Position numbers and translations under genes: made by a program | The notes under the pieces: model-generated | Seen by the model: only the letters and a program-made list of their open reading frames with translations | What the model was told of the DNA's origin: nothing | The model's database searches: none | Assembly (NCBI GenBank): GCA_964536785.1 | Contig: CAZHYM010000005.1 | Coordinates: forward strand, 1 to 29,899 | Length of the DNA: 29,899 nucleotides | Reading direction: 5' to 3' | DNA from: CAZHYM01 sp964536785 | GTDB lineage: Bacteria > Patescibacteriota > Saccharimonadia > Saccharimonadales > Saccharimonadaceae | In this document: positions 20,868-29,854 of the stretch, piece by piece | How positions within the stretch are numbered: the first letter of the stretch is position 1 | How the letters are laid out: every line of letters begins with the position of its first letter

Positions 20868-22208
20868 ATGGATGATGACAAAAAAATAATATTGAGTGGG
20901 CGAGCTGAACCGATTGTTACTCCAAAGAACAGACCTTATCTTCCCAGAGACGACCAACAAGAAAAGCAAGCAACTCAAAATCTAATCAAGCAACAACTTG
21001 AAGCGATTTATAGTGGGCAAAATTCTAGCATCGATCCAAAGTTCGACAATAACCAAAAAATTAATCCCGGAATCAATCAAATTGTTACCAATTCAAATTC
21101 AAACGCTAACCTAACTAGCCAACCTAGGACAGAGGTTCCACCACGAAGACAAACTGATACTAGGCCAGCTAGAACTTCAGTCTACGGTCGAGATTACTAC
21201 GTCAAAAATGTGAATGAGTTAAACCAAAACGTTGACTGGGAAAAATATCACACCGCCTGGCAAAATTATTATCAAAAATATTACGAATATTATTTTAAGC
21301 AGCAACTTTCCAAGCAAAATCAAAATTCTAAATCAAGCTACGACAAGCTAAGAGAAGAGCACGAAAGAAGTATTTCCAGTCTGCAAGAGCAACTAGAAAA
21401 ATCAAATAAAAATAACATAAACCCCCAAGACGAGGCCCTAAATGACTTGCGCGATAAACTACGTGCCAAAATGGCAATTCAGGTCAAAAAAGCCCGTAAA
21501 AGCCATCACTTCTGGCCGATTGTCACTACATTTTCGGTTGTATTTGTCTTTCTATTTCTCCAATATAACAGGTTAATATTCGCACAGGTAAAAGCTTACA
21601 CTTCTCCAGGCAATGTCGACCCAGAAACTATTATCATCGGGCCAGAAATTGAGAATGTTGCAGTGACTGGAGAACCGAAGTTGATAATACCGAAAATAAA
21701 TGTAGACGTACCGGTAGCTTATGACATCTCCAATGATCACAATTCAACGCTCAAAGCTATGGAAAATGGGGCAGCTCATTTCGCTATACCAGGAGCAAAC
21801 TCTCATCCGGGCGAGATAGGTAACACGGTTATAACCGCGCACTCCTCAAATGACGTTTTCCAAGGCGGAGATTATAAGTTTATCTTCACGCTTCTGCCAA
21901 AACTAGAAATTAACGATACCATTTACGCAAATTATAAGGGCACTCGCTACACCTATGTCATTACGAAAAAAGAAGAGGTTCTACCGAGTGAAGTAAATAA
22001 ACTAGTTTACCAAACTGACAAGCCAATCCTGACGCTCATAACTTGTGTTCCAATAGGAACAGCCGACCGCCGGCTACTTGTTACAGCCGAACAAGTGTCT
22101 CCGGATCCGAGCCTGGCTATCGCCAATCCTTCCCAAACAGAAGAACCGGGAGAGGTTGCTTTACCGGGAGAAACGAAGAGCTTCTTTGAGAGTCTTTTCG
22201 GCCTTTAG
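20868..22208 (+). CDS. Sortase with a long cytoplasmic N-terminal extension
   Basis: 446 aa. Residues 1-210 are hydrophilic, rich in Gln, Asn and Lys, with a predicted coiled-coil stretch (EEHERSISSLQEQLEKS region); one TM segment ~214-234; then an extracellular sortase domain. Catalytic residues: His in TVITAHSS (~325), Cys in LTLITC (~392), Arg in ADRRLL (~400). Sortases usually have only a short N-terminal anchor, so the 210-residue cytosolic part is unusual. The class is unclear. A TATAAT (20839-20844) gives a short leader of ~17 nt. Its TAG stop overlaps the stop of the convergent PEGA gene. No LPXTG-type substrate was noticed among the proteins of this window. Confidence 0.88.
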   Translation: MDDDKKIILSGRAEPIVTPKNRPYLPRDDQQEKQATQNLIKQQLEAIYSGQNSSIDPKFDNNQKINPGINQIVTNSNSNANLTSQPRTEVPPRRQTDTRPARTSVYGRDYYVKNVNELNQNVDWEKYHTAWQNYYQKYYEYYFKQQLSKQNQNSKSSYDKLREEHERSISSLQEQLEKSNKNNINPQDEALNDLRDKLRAKMAIQVKKARKSHHFWPIVTTFSVVFVFLFLQYNRLIFAQVKAYTSPGNVDPETIIIGPEIENVAVTGEPKLIIPKINVDVPVAYDISNDHNSTLKAMENGAAHFAIPGANSHPGEIGNTVITAHSSNDVFQGGDYKFIFTLLPKLEINDTIYANYKGTRYTYVITKKEEVLPSEVNKLVYQTDKPILTLITCVPIGTADRRLLVTAEQVSPDPSLAIANPSQTEEPGEVALPGETKSFFESLFGL

Positions 22209-23860
22209 TTGATTAAGCTTAGTCTACATAAATCAACAGACTGCCCGTCAGCTGACAATTTATAATAATAAACGTACTTGTTGTTTAGAGTTACATCTAT
22301 ATCGAATGAAGACAAGGCTGGAATTAATTTGCGCTGGTTTTGACCGTCATAATCTTTAAGTCTTATCACTCCACCGATATTTTCCCAAATCGTAGTATCA
22401 TCAAACCAATTTAATTGGCGGCTTGGCTCACTAGCTGATCTTGAACCGGAAATAAAGTTAGCTAGAATGCGCGACTCCTCTTCAAATTCTAAATCATAAA
22501 TTAAAGTAGGGTTAACAGAACTTTGAACAATTGTTTTATCTGGATTGACTGTGACCTGTGGTAGAACAGAAGCACCAATGCCAATTAAATTCATGCTCTT
22601 GATTAATTTGTCTTCTAGCTCGAGTTCAATCGTGCTTGGGCCGAAGTCAGCTACAATAAATCGTGATTGTTCAATTGATAGACCAGTTATCGGAGTGGTG
22701 ATTTCTTTATCTAAGACAACTTTTATGCCAGGATTGGATTTAGCGAAGCGTTCATAAGCGCTCAAACCTATGTCATCTGCGTTTTCCTTCAATTGCTTTA
22801 AGCTAGAGAATTTGCCCTTAACTACTTTTATGTTACTGCCGTGGACATAAGCCAAATAATCATAGTCATCACTTCTTCTCACCGCGCTAAAAAGCTCAGG
22901 ATTGGCGATATAGTCAATCACAATTTGGTTAGTTGGTTTATTGTCCAGAGAAGTTATCGAGATTTTATATGGTTTCGTTGCATCATTAGGACCGGCTTCT
23001 ATGCCTTCCTGCTTAGCTGTACTTACGAGTGCCAGCATATCGTCTCCAAACAGTTGAAACTTAACCACGTCTTCAGCAATCATTTTCGGTGGCTTGTCAG
23101 TCTGAGGCTCGATTAGATAGAGTGCGCCAGCACTTAGAGCTAATGCCTGGTTTCTATCGATTAACTTTAAATTTGTAAATAGAGACTCTGGATATTTTTT
23201 TAATGAATCAATTGTTGAATATCTATCTTCAGTATTTATAATAATAAACCTATCTTGAGACAGTTTATCTCTAAAAACCATCAGTTCATTGTCAGGGTCA
23301 TACTCTTGAAATTTAAAATCACTCTGATCGGCATTCGAAACATAATCAGCTAGATTAATAGCTCTATACACTGGCGCCGGATTATCGTACTTAACAATCT
23401 CAAACATATTTTTATCAATTTCTTGGATCATGTGTTTGCGATCACCAATTGAAAAAGCGCTCTTTAAAGTTGGGTAAGTTTTAACAACCTCGTACTGCTT
23501 GACCTCAGGAATTAATCTCGATGTTAACCAATAGACTTTACGTGGCTTGACGTTAATTAATTTATCCCAAGTCAAATATCCAGCTTTAGACACGCTAATG
23601 CGATATTTACCTTCTGCAACATCTAGTCGGGTGTTCTCCCACCAGTCTAACTTTTGACGATTTGAATACACATCTGCGCCAGAAGGAATTAAATTTAATC
23701 TTACTATACTAGTTGGTTCAAATGTAGCCTTCTTGAAATTTAATTTATACCCAAGAACTGTCATGAGGGATAGGGCAAACACTATTGAGAATAAAACAAA
23801 AGAAAAAAAGTTTCCTATCATGACTTTTTTCCTAAACGCGTTAGGATTTGATTGTTCCAT
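22205..23860 (-). CDS. Membrane-anchored PEGA-domain protein
   Basis: 551 aa. One N-terminal TM helix (~13-35), then a PEGA-like domain at ~48-110: PSGADVYSNRQKL, AEGKYRISVSKAGYLTW, with the characteristic small beta-sandwich pattern (P-G-A at the start, K-x-G-Y at the end). The remaining 430 residues are beta-rich with repeated short strands, suggestive of a propeller-like extracellular domain, without a family I recognise. TATAAT (minus strand, 23872-23867) lies 6 nt before the ATG. Likely a surface or cell-wall-associated protein. Confidence 0.8.
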   Translation of the reverse strand: MEQSNPNAFRKKVMIGNFFSFVLFSIVFALSLMTVLGYKLNFKKATFEPTSIVRLNLIPSGADVYSNRQKLDWWENTRLDVAEGKYRISVSKAGYLTWDKLINVKPRKVYWLTSRLIPEVKQYEVVKTYPTLKSAFSIGDRKHMIQEIDKNMFEIVKYDNPAPVYRAINLADYVSNADQSDFKFQEYDPDNELMVFRDKLSQDRFIIINTEDRYSTIDSLKKYPESLFTNLKLIDRNQALALSAGALYLIEPQTDKPPKMIAEDVVKFQLFGDDMLALVSTAKQEGIEAGPNDATKPYKISITSLDNKPTNQIVIDYIANPELFSAVRRSDDYDYLAYVHGSNIKVVKGKFSSLKQLKENADDIGLSAYERFAKSNPGIKVVLDKEITTPITGLSIEQSRFIVADFGPSTIELELEDKLIKSMNLIGIGASVLPQVTVNPDKTIVQSSVNPTLIYDLEFEEESRILANFISGSRSASEPSRQLNWFDDTTIWENIGGVIRLKDYDGQNQRKLIPALSSFDIDVTLNNKYVYYYKLSADGQSVDLCRLSLIN

Positions 23861-23941
23861 TTTTTAATTATATCAAAAACCATAAAACCGCGCTTGAAAA
23901 CTTAAGCGGTATGGTCTAAAATTGACTTAAGCAATATAAAA

Positions 23942-25081
23942 ATGGGGTTAAAGTCAATGACGAGCAAAACAATTTCTTTGGGTGGGAAACTGTACGATTC
24001 AGAAACCGGTCTTCCGATAGCCGAATCGAGTGAGATTAAAATTCAGAGCTCACAAAGAAGTCCCCAATCTTCGAGCACACTTAATCGCCAGTATGTCAGT
24101 AAGCCAAATCTAAAAATTGAAAGAACTATGGATGTTAAGTTTGCATCCAACCCTCGTGTCAGGCAAATCCAAAGACGAGAACGGAGCGTTGCTGGTCAAG
24201 TCGTAAGTCAAAGAAGCCCCGCTATCACGCGGTTCTCGCCAGGTCAGATAAATAAAACTACTGAGCCGATTATTGTCTCTCAGACCCAAAATGCCGATGT
24301 ACAAATTACTAGTAGGCAAAATTCAGAACTCATAAAAAGACTTGAGCTAGCACGGCGCCAAAATCGCTACAGCTCTGATTTAATTAAACAGGTCGCTCGT
24401 GACAGGGCTCAACGTCAGCTTAAACTTACTGCTCAAGCCGAGAGATTAGCTATGACAGCAACTAAAAAAGATCCAGTCGCTACGCCCATAGCTAAAATTG
24501 AACCGGATTTAAATCGATTAGCCGAAATAAAAAACCAGGCTATCTTGGAGGCTTTAATGAACGCTCCTTCGTCAGATGAGCTTGAAGCCACAGCTCCCAA
24601 GTCGCCTTTAAAGTTCCGATTCAAACGACTCATGTCAGTAGCCGCTGGAAGCCTAGCCGTGGTAATACTTGGGGGATACCTTACCTACATCAACATGCCA
24701 AATATTATGCTCAAAGTAGCAGCTAGCCAAGCAGGAATAATTGGCTCTTACCCTCAGTACAAGCCCCTTGGATATAGCCTAGAAAAGCCGGCAAAATTTG
24801 ATAACAACCGCGTTTCAATGAAATTTGTAAACAACCATAAAGACGCTTACTCTATTCACCAACAAAAAACATCTTGGAACTCAGAAACGTTACTTGAGAA
24901 GATTGTCAAAGAAGAAGCAGGAGAAAATTACACAACTGACCAAGAAAACGGTCTTACTGTTTATATCTTTGGTGAGGAGCAAAAGAAAGCTTCGTGGATC
25001 AACGGTGGAGTTCTATACCAGATTGAAGCTTCAGCCGAGTTAACAAATGATCAAATTCGCTCTATTGCGGTTAGTCTATAG
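23942..25081 (+). CDS. Single-pass membrane protein with DUF4367-like C-terminal domain
   Basis: 379 aa. Residues 1-225 are hydrophilic and low in predicted structure (Ser, Gln, Arg rich, no Cys); one TM at ~231-253 (VAAGSLAVVILGGYLTY); then an ~125-aa extracellular domain ending in WINGGVLYQIEASAELTNDQIRSIAVSL. That ending, a W-x-x-G-x-x-Y strand followed by a helix with IAxSL, resembles DUF4367 domains found in anti-sigma-factor-like and envelope proteins. An in-frame ATG at 23957 with GGGG 8 nt upstream and TATAAA at 23935-23940 is an alternative start. Role unknown; the inside-out layout suggests a transmembrane signalling or anchoring protein. Confidence 0.65.
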   Translation: MGLKSMTSKTISLGGKLYDSETGLPIAESSEIKIQSSQRSPQSSSTLNRQYVSKPNLKIERTMDVKFASNPRVRQIQRRERSVAGQVVSQRSPAITRFSPGQINKTTEPIIVSQTQNADVQITSRQNSELIKRLELARRQNRYSSDLIKQVARDRAQRQLKLTAQAERLAMTATKKDPVATPIAKIEPDLNRLAEIKNQAILEALMNAPSSDELEATAPKSPLKFRFKRLMSVAAGSLAVVILGGYLTYINMPNIMLKVAASQAGIIGSYPQYKPLGYSLEKPAKFDNNRVSMKFVNNHKDAYSIHQQKTSWNSETLLEKIVKEEAGENYTTDQENGLTVYIFGEEQKKASWINGGVLYQIEASAELTNDQIRSIAVSL

Positions 25082-25114
25082 TCTAATCAATCAAAATTTG
25101 TTAAAATAAATCTG

Positions 25115-26578
25115 ATGAACTCGTCTGAAAAATCTACGAATGTTAGAACTCGTTTTGCTCCTAGCCCAACTGGATACATCCACGTCGGTAACGTACGGGC
25201 CGCTTTATATCCTTGGCTACTAGCCCGCCAAAACAAGGGTTCTTTCATAATTAGGATTGAGGACACTGATCAAGCTAGATTCGTTGAAGGCGCAACTGAA
25301 TTAATCCTAGAAACTCTAAAATGGGTCGGTTTGGATTGGGATGAAGGACCAGACGTAGGCGGGGACTTTGGCCCATATTTTCAAACGGAGAGAAAAGAAA
25401 TATATCACAAATGGGCGCAAAAACTTATCGCTAAAGGCCTGGCTTATGCAGATCCTTATACCCCAGAAGAAGTTGAGATAATGCGAAATCAAGCCGTAAC
25501 CATGAAAAGGCCTTTTCTCTATCGCCTCAATAGGCCAGACAATCCACCAGCCTGGGACGGTAAAACAGCTTTAAGGTTTAAAGTTCCAGAAATAAAAAAT
25601 TATAAATGGCACGATGCTATAATGGGGGGCCTTTCGGCTGGAGAAGACGCTCTAGACGATTTTATTCTTATCAAGGCCGACGGTTTGCCGACGTATAACT
25701 TTGCCCACATCGTAGATGATGCAGAAATGAAAATCACTCATGTGCTAAGGGGCCTTGAATACGTGTCATCAACTCCGAAATACCTGTCGCTTTATGAAGC
25801 TTTGGAAATCGAAAAACCAGTTCTAGCTTGCATGCCACACATTATGAAACCAGATGGCAAAAAGAAGCTAGGCAAACGAGATGGCGCCAAGAGTGTTGCA
25901 GAATATCGAGACGAGGGCATCTTACCCGAAGCAATGCTAAACTTTATCGCTAGTATGGGATGGAACGACGGGACAACCCAAGAAATTTACTCCAAAGAAG
26001 AACTTGTTGCAAAATTTTCCCTCGATCGAGTCCAGAGATCAGGCGCAAAATTCGACGAAAAGCGTTTGATTTGGATGAACGGGCAATGGATAAGACGATT
26101 ATCGCTAGATGACCTGTACCAAAGAGCTGAAGCTTTCTGGGGAAATAATGGTAAAAATGCCGAGTCAGAATATAAGAAAGCGGTTTTAAATTTAGCTAAA
26201 GATAGACTAAAAACGTTGCGTGATTTGCCAGAAATTACAGAATTCTTTTTCGCAGAGCCTAAACCTAATCTAAACATGCTAGATAACGATAAAAACCTAA
26301 GTCAACTTAAATCAGAATACCAAACTAGGGTCCTCAAGCTTGCCTATGCCAAATTATCAAAACTAGAAATTTACAGCGCCGAGTCTGTTCAATTATCGCT
26401 TAACGAAATGCTAATCGAGCTTAACCAAAAGCCAGCAGTCGCATTCAGTATCGTCCGTTACGCTTTAAGTTGGGCCAAATTTAGCCCCAGCTTAAATGAA
26501 ACTATCACAACACTTGGCCGGGACAAAACTTTATCTCGTTTGGAAGAGGCGATTAAAGCAATTGAAAATAGAAATTAA
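25115..26578 (+). CDS. gltX: Glutamyl-tRNA synthetase
   Basis: 487 aa, class I. RFAPSPTGYIHVGNVRAA holds the HIGH-type motif (HVGN); IEDTDQARF follows. The KMSKS-type loop is KKLGKRDGA (~250), a variant where Ser is Gly. The C-terminal anticodon-binding domain is present at normal length. As no glutaminyl-tRNA synthetase is in the window although tRNA-Gln is, this enzyme may be the non-discriminating kind that also charges tRNA-Gln for GatCAB; this is inference only. TAAAAT (25102-25107) lies 7 nt before the ATG. First gene of a probable four-gene operon, 11 nt before the DUF3048 gene. Confidence 0.95.
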   Translation: MNSSEKSTNVRTRFAPSPTGYIHVGNVRAALYPWLLARQNKGSFIIRIEDTDQARFVEGATELILETLKWVGLDWDEGPDVGGDFGPYFQTERKEIYHKWAQKLIAKGLAYADPYTPEEVEIMRNQAVTMKRPFLYRLNRPDNPPAWDGKTALRFKVPEIKNYKWHDAIMGGLSAGEDALDDFILIKADGLPTYNFAHIVDDAEMKITHVLRGLEYVSSTPKYLSLYEALEIEKPVLACMPHIMKPDGKKKLGKRDGAKSVAEYRDEGILPEAMLNFIASMGWNDGTTQEIYSKEELVAKFSLDRVQRSGAKFDEKRLIWMNGQWIRRLSLDDLYQRAEAFWGNNGKNAESEYKKAVLNLAKDRLKTLRDLPEITEFFFAEPKPNLNMLDNDKNLSQLKSEYQTRVLKLAYAKLSKLEIYSAESVQLSLNEMLIELNQKPAVAFSIVRYALSWAKFSPSLNETITTLGRDKTLSRLEEAIKAIENRN

Positions 26579-26589
26579 GAAAGGGCATC

Positions 26590-27720
26590 ATGGAACAAGA
26601 AAATATGAACATAGAAATTGAGCATGGCGAGATACCAACCGGTTCTCACATCGCGCCAAACAAAAAAGAAAATAAACTTTTTAATATTCTAAAAAAATAT
26701 CATCTGGGCTTAATTATTGTTCTATTAGCGGCAATTGCAACCGGTGCCTTAATCTATATAATCCAAAATAATCAACCAAAAATTGATGAATTTCAAACGG
26801 GACAAATACCAAAACCAAAACCCGTACACTATAGCAAATTATCAGAACAAAAGGTTGAAGATGAAGCTTCAGTGACGGCGCCCGTAACGGCAATCATGAT
26901 TGAGAATAGCCCAGATGCTAGGCCTCAGTCCGGCTTGGCAAAAGCAGAGATTGTTTTTGAAGCAGTAGCCGAAGGAGGAATAACCAGATTTTTGACATTA
27001 TGGCAAACTAATAAATCCGATCTAATTGGCCCAGTCCGAAGCTTACGAACGCACTATTTGAACTGGTTAACGCCGTTTGAAGCCAGCATTGCGCACGTTG
27101 GCGGAAGCACTTCAGCTCTTAGAAGCGCTCGTAGCGGACTTTATCGAGACATCGATCAGATGGCAAATGGCGGTTCATATTGGAGGTCTACCGACCGGGT
27201 TGCTCCTCACAATGTTTATACAAGCTCAGAGAAACTAGACGCCCTTAACGCAGCAAAAGGCTACACCGAATCAAATCCCGAGATGTTTGCTCGTCAAAAG
27301 CCCAAAGCGCCTCTTGCTCAGGCTGAAGGGCTTGTTAAACAAATCAACATCACCATAAGCCACCCTCTTTATGATAGTTATTTCTCTTACGACATAGCGA
27401 CAAATAAATACTTGAGATTTCAAGCAGGCGCCGCACACCTTGATAGAGAAAATGGCCAGATCAAAAGTGATGCTTTAATTGTCATAAAAACTACGATGCA
27501 CAATATCCCAGAGGATGGGACGCACTACCAAGTCAATGCCCTAGGAGCGGGGGAAGCCTACGTATTCCAAAATGGCACAGTTGCTCAAGGCACCTGGAAA
27601 AAAGCCACAAAAGACGATCAGATCCGATTCTATGACAATACAGAGCAAGAAATTAAGATCAATAGAGGTCAAGTTTGGATTACCGCAATTCAAAATGATA
27701 GCGGAAAAGTAACCTGGTAA
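26590..27720 (+). CDS. Membrane-anchored DUF3048 (YerB-like) protein
   Basis: 376 aa. One TM anchor at ~35-57, a proline-rich linker, then the DUF3048 domain: ENSPDARPQSGLAKAEIVFE, EGGITRFLTLWQ, IGPVRSLRTHYLNW, and a second half (DUF3048 C-terminal) ending at VWITAIQ. B. subtilis YerB is the named relative; the biochemical role is unknown, with an extracytoplasmic location expected. AAAGGG precedes the ATG by 4-5 nt. It lies between gltX and the histidine kinase gene, 4 nt from the latter. Confidence 0.85.
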   Translation: MEQENMNIEIEHGEIPTGSHIAPNKKENKLFNILKKYHLGLIIVLLAAIATGALIYIIQNNQPKIDEFQTGQIPKPKPVHYSKLSEQKVEDEASVTAPVTAIMIENSPDARPQSGLAKAEIVFEAVAEGGITRFLTLWQTNKSDLIGPVRSLRTHYLNWLTPFEASIAHVGGSTSALRSARSGLYRDIDQMANGGSYWRSTDRVAPHNVYTSSEKLDALNAAKGYTESNPEMFARQKPKAPLAQAEGLVKQINITISHPLYDSYFSYDIATNKYLRFQAGAAHLDRENGQIKSDALIVIKTTMHNIPEDGTHYQVNALGAGEAYVFQNGTVAQGTWKKATKDDQIRFYDNTEQEIKINRGQVWITAIQNDSGKVTW

Positions 27721-27724
27721 AAAA

Positions 27725-29299
27725 ATGGGTGGGGAAAAAGAAAAACTTAATCAAGAAACATCTACAAGCACCACTGAGCAGTTAAGCTCGGTTGCGGTTT
27801 ACAATTATTGGCAAAAGACAAAAAACCTAATGGTCCTCCAGTCGTTAATAACAGGGGCTGTGATCACATTATTGATTATCCTACTGGTTACATTGCAACC
27901 CCAAATATTATCCAATAAATACGGTCCATATCTTGCTGTCACGGTATTTTTCTTAACTTCGTCAATTATAATTTATGGATTAATGCGATTCAAACTCAAG
28001 CCGACAGAAGATGTTTTAAATGCAATTAACTTTATGATTAAGCCCAATCCCAATATCAAACCTCCCATGCCAAATAAACCCGAGTACGTAAAAAACGGCT
28101 TCAATAATGTTTTAAAATTTATATATAACAGCCGAACTGACTCAGATAATACTCAAAAAAGTGCCGGGCCTAATGACCAGAATAGTTTAAAAGATGTTTT
28201 AGACAGGGCTTCTTTTAGTCTAATTATGTTGGACTCTAACCAAGAAATTGTTTATAACAATCCCGGAGCAAAACCTTTTATTGCTTTTAACAATCGAATC
28301 CATCTCGAGTACGACCAAGAGCAATCAATCTACGACTGGATTAGCGAGTGCCAAGAAAAGGCTATAAAAGCCAATCGGACATGGAACAAAGTCTATCTGC
28401 CGGCTGAATCGGCCGAAAAAACCAGATTTTATAATCTAGAAGCCAGTTTCCAAAAAGGCGAAACAATTGAAACCGTGCTATTATTCACAGATCAAACTGA
28501 AATTTATCGACCAGACGAAGAAGATTTTGAATTTATCGCTTTTGCCGCCCATGAGCTAAGAGGTCCAATTACGATAATTAGGGGATATCTAGATATTCTG
28601 CAAAATGAATTAGACCCTAAAATTATCAAAGAACAATCCGAAATCATTAATCGTCTGTTAGTTTCCGCTAATAAATTAAACAGCTACATAAATAATATCC
28701 TTAACGTTTCTCGTTTTGATCGAAAGCACTTACAGGTTTTCGTTCATGAGGAAACTGTGAGCGACATATTTAACTCAATAATTGACGATGTCTCACTGAG
28801 AGCCCAAACTCAGTATCGATTGCTTAATATCGACATCGAGGAAAATATTCCTACTGTCGCAGCAGACAGATCAAGCATTTCCGAAGTATTGATAAACTTG
28901 ATTGACAATGCTATCAAATACTCCCACGAAGGTAGCTCTGTTGAAGTCAGAGCCTACAAACAGGGCGAGTTTGTAAATTTTGAGATTACCGATCATGGAA
29001 TTGGCATGCCATCAAACGTTGTAAATAATTTATTCAAAAAGTTTTATCGTTCACACCGCTCACGTGAATCAGTGGCGGGAACTGGTATCGGACTGTACAT
29101 ATCCAAAGCAATCATTGATTCTCACGGTGGATATATGACCGTAAAAAGCGCACCTGACCAAGGCTCAACTTTTACCTTTAGCTTGCCGATCTATAGCACC
29201 GTAGCTGAGAAAATCAGAGCCAACATGGGTAAGAATGACGGCTTGATAAAAAAGCAATCTGACGGCTGGATAAAAAATCACGGAATATATAAGGACTAA
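27725..29299 (+). CDS. Sensor histidine kinase
   Basis: 524 aa. Two TM helices (~36-57 and ~67-88) with almost no extracellular loop, a linker, a PAS-like segment (~156-255; SLIMLDSNQEIVYNN), then HisKA with the phosphorylated H276 in AAHELRGPI, and the HATPase domain: N box NLIDNAIKYS (~388), DHGIGMP (~424), GTGIGLYISK (~452). The missing sensor loop means the signal is likely read in the membrane or cytosol. Followed after 2 nt by a response regulator, its probable partner. Confidence 0.93.
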   Translation: MGGEKEKLNQETSTSTTEQLSSVAVYNYWQKTKNLMVLQSLITGAVITLLIILLVTLQPQILSNKYGPYLAVTVFFLTSSIIIYGLMRFKLKPTEDVLNAINFMIKPNPNIKPPMPNKPEYVKNGFNNVLKFIYNSRTDSDNTQKSAGPNDQNSLKDVLDRASFSLIMLDSNQEIVYNNPGAKPFIAFNNRIHLEYDQEQSIYDWISECQEKAIKANRTWNKVYLPAESAEKTRFYNLEASFQKGETIETVLLFTDQTEIYRPDEEDFEFIAFAAHELRGPITIIRGYLDILQNELDPKIIKEQSEIINRLLVSANKLNSYINNILNVSRFDRKHLQVFVHEETVSDIFNSIIDDVSLRAQTQYRLLNIDIEENIPTVAADRSSISEVLINLIDNAIKYSHEGSSVEVRAYKQGEFVNFEITDHGIGMPSNVVNNLFKKFYRSHRSRESVAGTGIGLYISKAIIDSHGGYMTVKSAPDQGSTFTFSLPIYSTVAEKIRANMGKNDGLIKKQSDGWIKNHGIYKD

Positions 29300-29301
29300 T
29301 A

Positions 29302-29682
29302 ATGAATAAAAGACCTATAAAAACAGTTCTCTGCATGGAAGACGATCGCTTTATCGGCGAAATGTACGTTAGGACTCTCGAACGAGAAGGGTACCAAGTA
29401 GATTGGGTAGTTGATGGTAATGATGGACTAATAGCAGCACGGAATAAAAAGTACGATCTCCTACTAATCGATATAATGCTTCCCGAACGTAAGGGGACTG
29501 AAGTACTCGAAGCGCTGAGAGGTCGAGTCGATTTAATTCCGGATTCAAGAGTTATCATCCTAACTAATTTCCAGCAAGACGCAGAGAGCCGTGAAATAGC
29601 TGAGCTCAAAGCCGATGCTTACCTAATCAAGGCCGATATTACACCGCGCAAACTGATAGAAATCATTAAAGCACTAGAATAA
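29302..29682 (+). CDS. Receiver-only response regulator
   Basis: 126 aa, a single REC domain. Acidic pair D14-D15 (MEDD), phosphoacceptor D57 in LLIDIML, T88 in ILTN and K110 in YLIKAD: all conserved. There is no DNA-binding output domain, so the output must be through protein contacts (CheY/Spo0F-like). AAGGAC lies 5 nt before the ATG. It ends the gltX-led operon and is paired with the kinase just upstream. Confidence 0.93.
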   Translation: MNKRPIKTVLCMEDDRFIGEMYVRTLEREGYQVDWVVDGNDGLIAARNKKYDLLLIDIMLPERKGTEVLEALRGRVDLIPDSRVIILTNFQQDAESREIAELKADAYLIKADITPRKLIEIIKALE

Positions 29683-29697
29683 AATATAACTTTTTGC

Positions 29698-29703
29698 TAG
29701 AAT
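29698..29703 (+). promoter_or_regulatory. -10 element of tRNA-Glu
   Basis: TAGAAT with the TGc extension (29695-29703), 10 nt before the tRNA 5' end, just after the response-regulator stop. Transcription would start about 4 nt before the tRNA. Confidence 0.6.
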
Positions 29704-29713
29704 AGCTAGCGAT

Positions 29714-29788
29714 GGCCTCATCGTCTAACGGTTAGGACACAAGGTTCTCATCCTTGCAATCTGGGTTCGATTCCCGGTGAGGTCACCA
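29714..29788 (+). tRNA. tRNA-Glu (anticodon CTC)
   Basis: 75 nt with encoded CCA. Anticodon stem CAAGG/CCTTG, loop TTCTCAT giving CTC; T-arm has GGTTCGATTC; acceptor GGCCTCA pairs with TGAGGTC. It lies just downstream of the gltX operon, but as a separate transcription unit. Confidence 0.95.
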
Positions 29789-29854
29789 AATCGGAACAAA
29801 TACGGAAACGGTCGCCCATTCGGGCGGTTTTTTCGTTTTAATTCCGATTTGGTG
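29784..29854. repeat. 13-bp perfect inverted repeat flanking the tRNA-Glu terminator
   Basis: CACCAAATCGGAA (29784-29796) and its exact reverse complement (29842-29854) are 45 bp apart. The left arm contains the tRNA CCA end. Between them lies the terminator. The arms could pair into a larger hairpin or mark a junction; the window ends soon after. Confidence 0.6.
29810..29833 (+). terminator. Intrinsic terminator of tRNA-Glu
   Basis: Stem CGCCC (29813-29817) with GGGCG (29822-29826), loop ATTC, followed by TTTTTT, about 25 nt after the tRNA CCA. Confidence 0.8.

Noticed and set aside
22545..23116. Plus-strand frames opposite the PEGA gene
   Set aside because: Shadows of the 551-aa gene; composition and lack of promoter or Shine-Dalgarno argue against coding.
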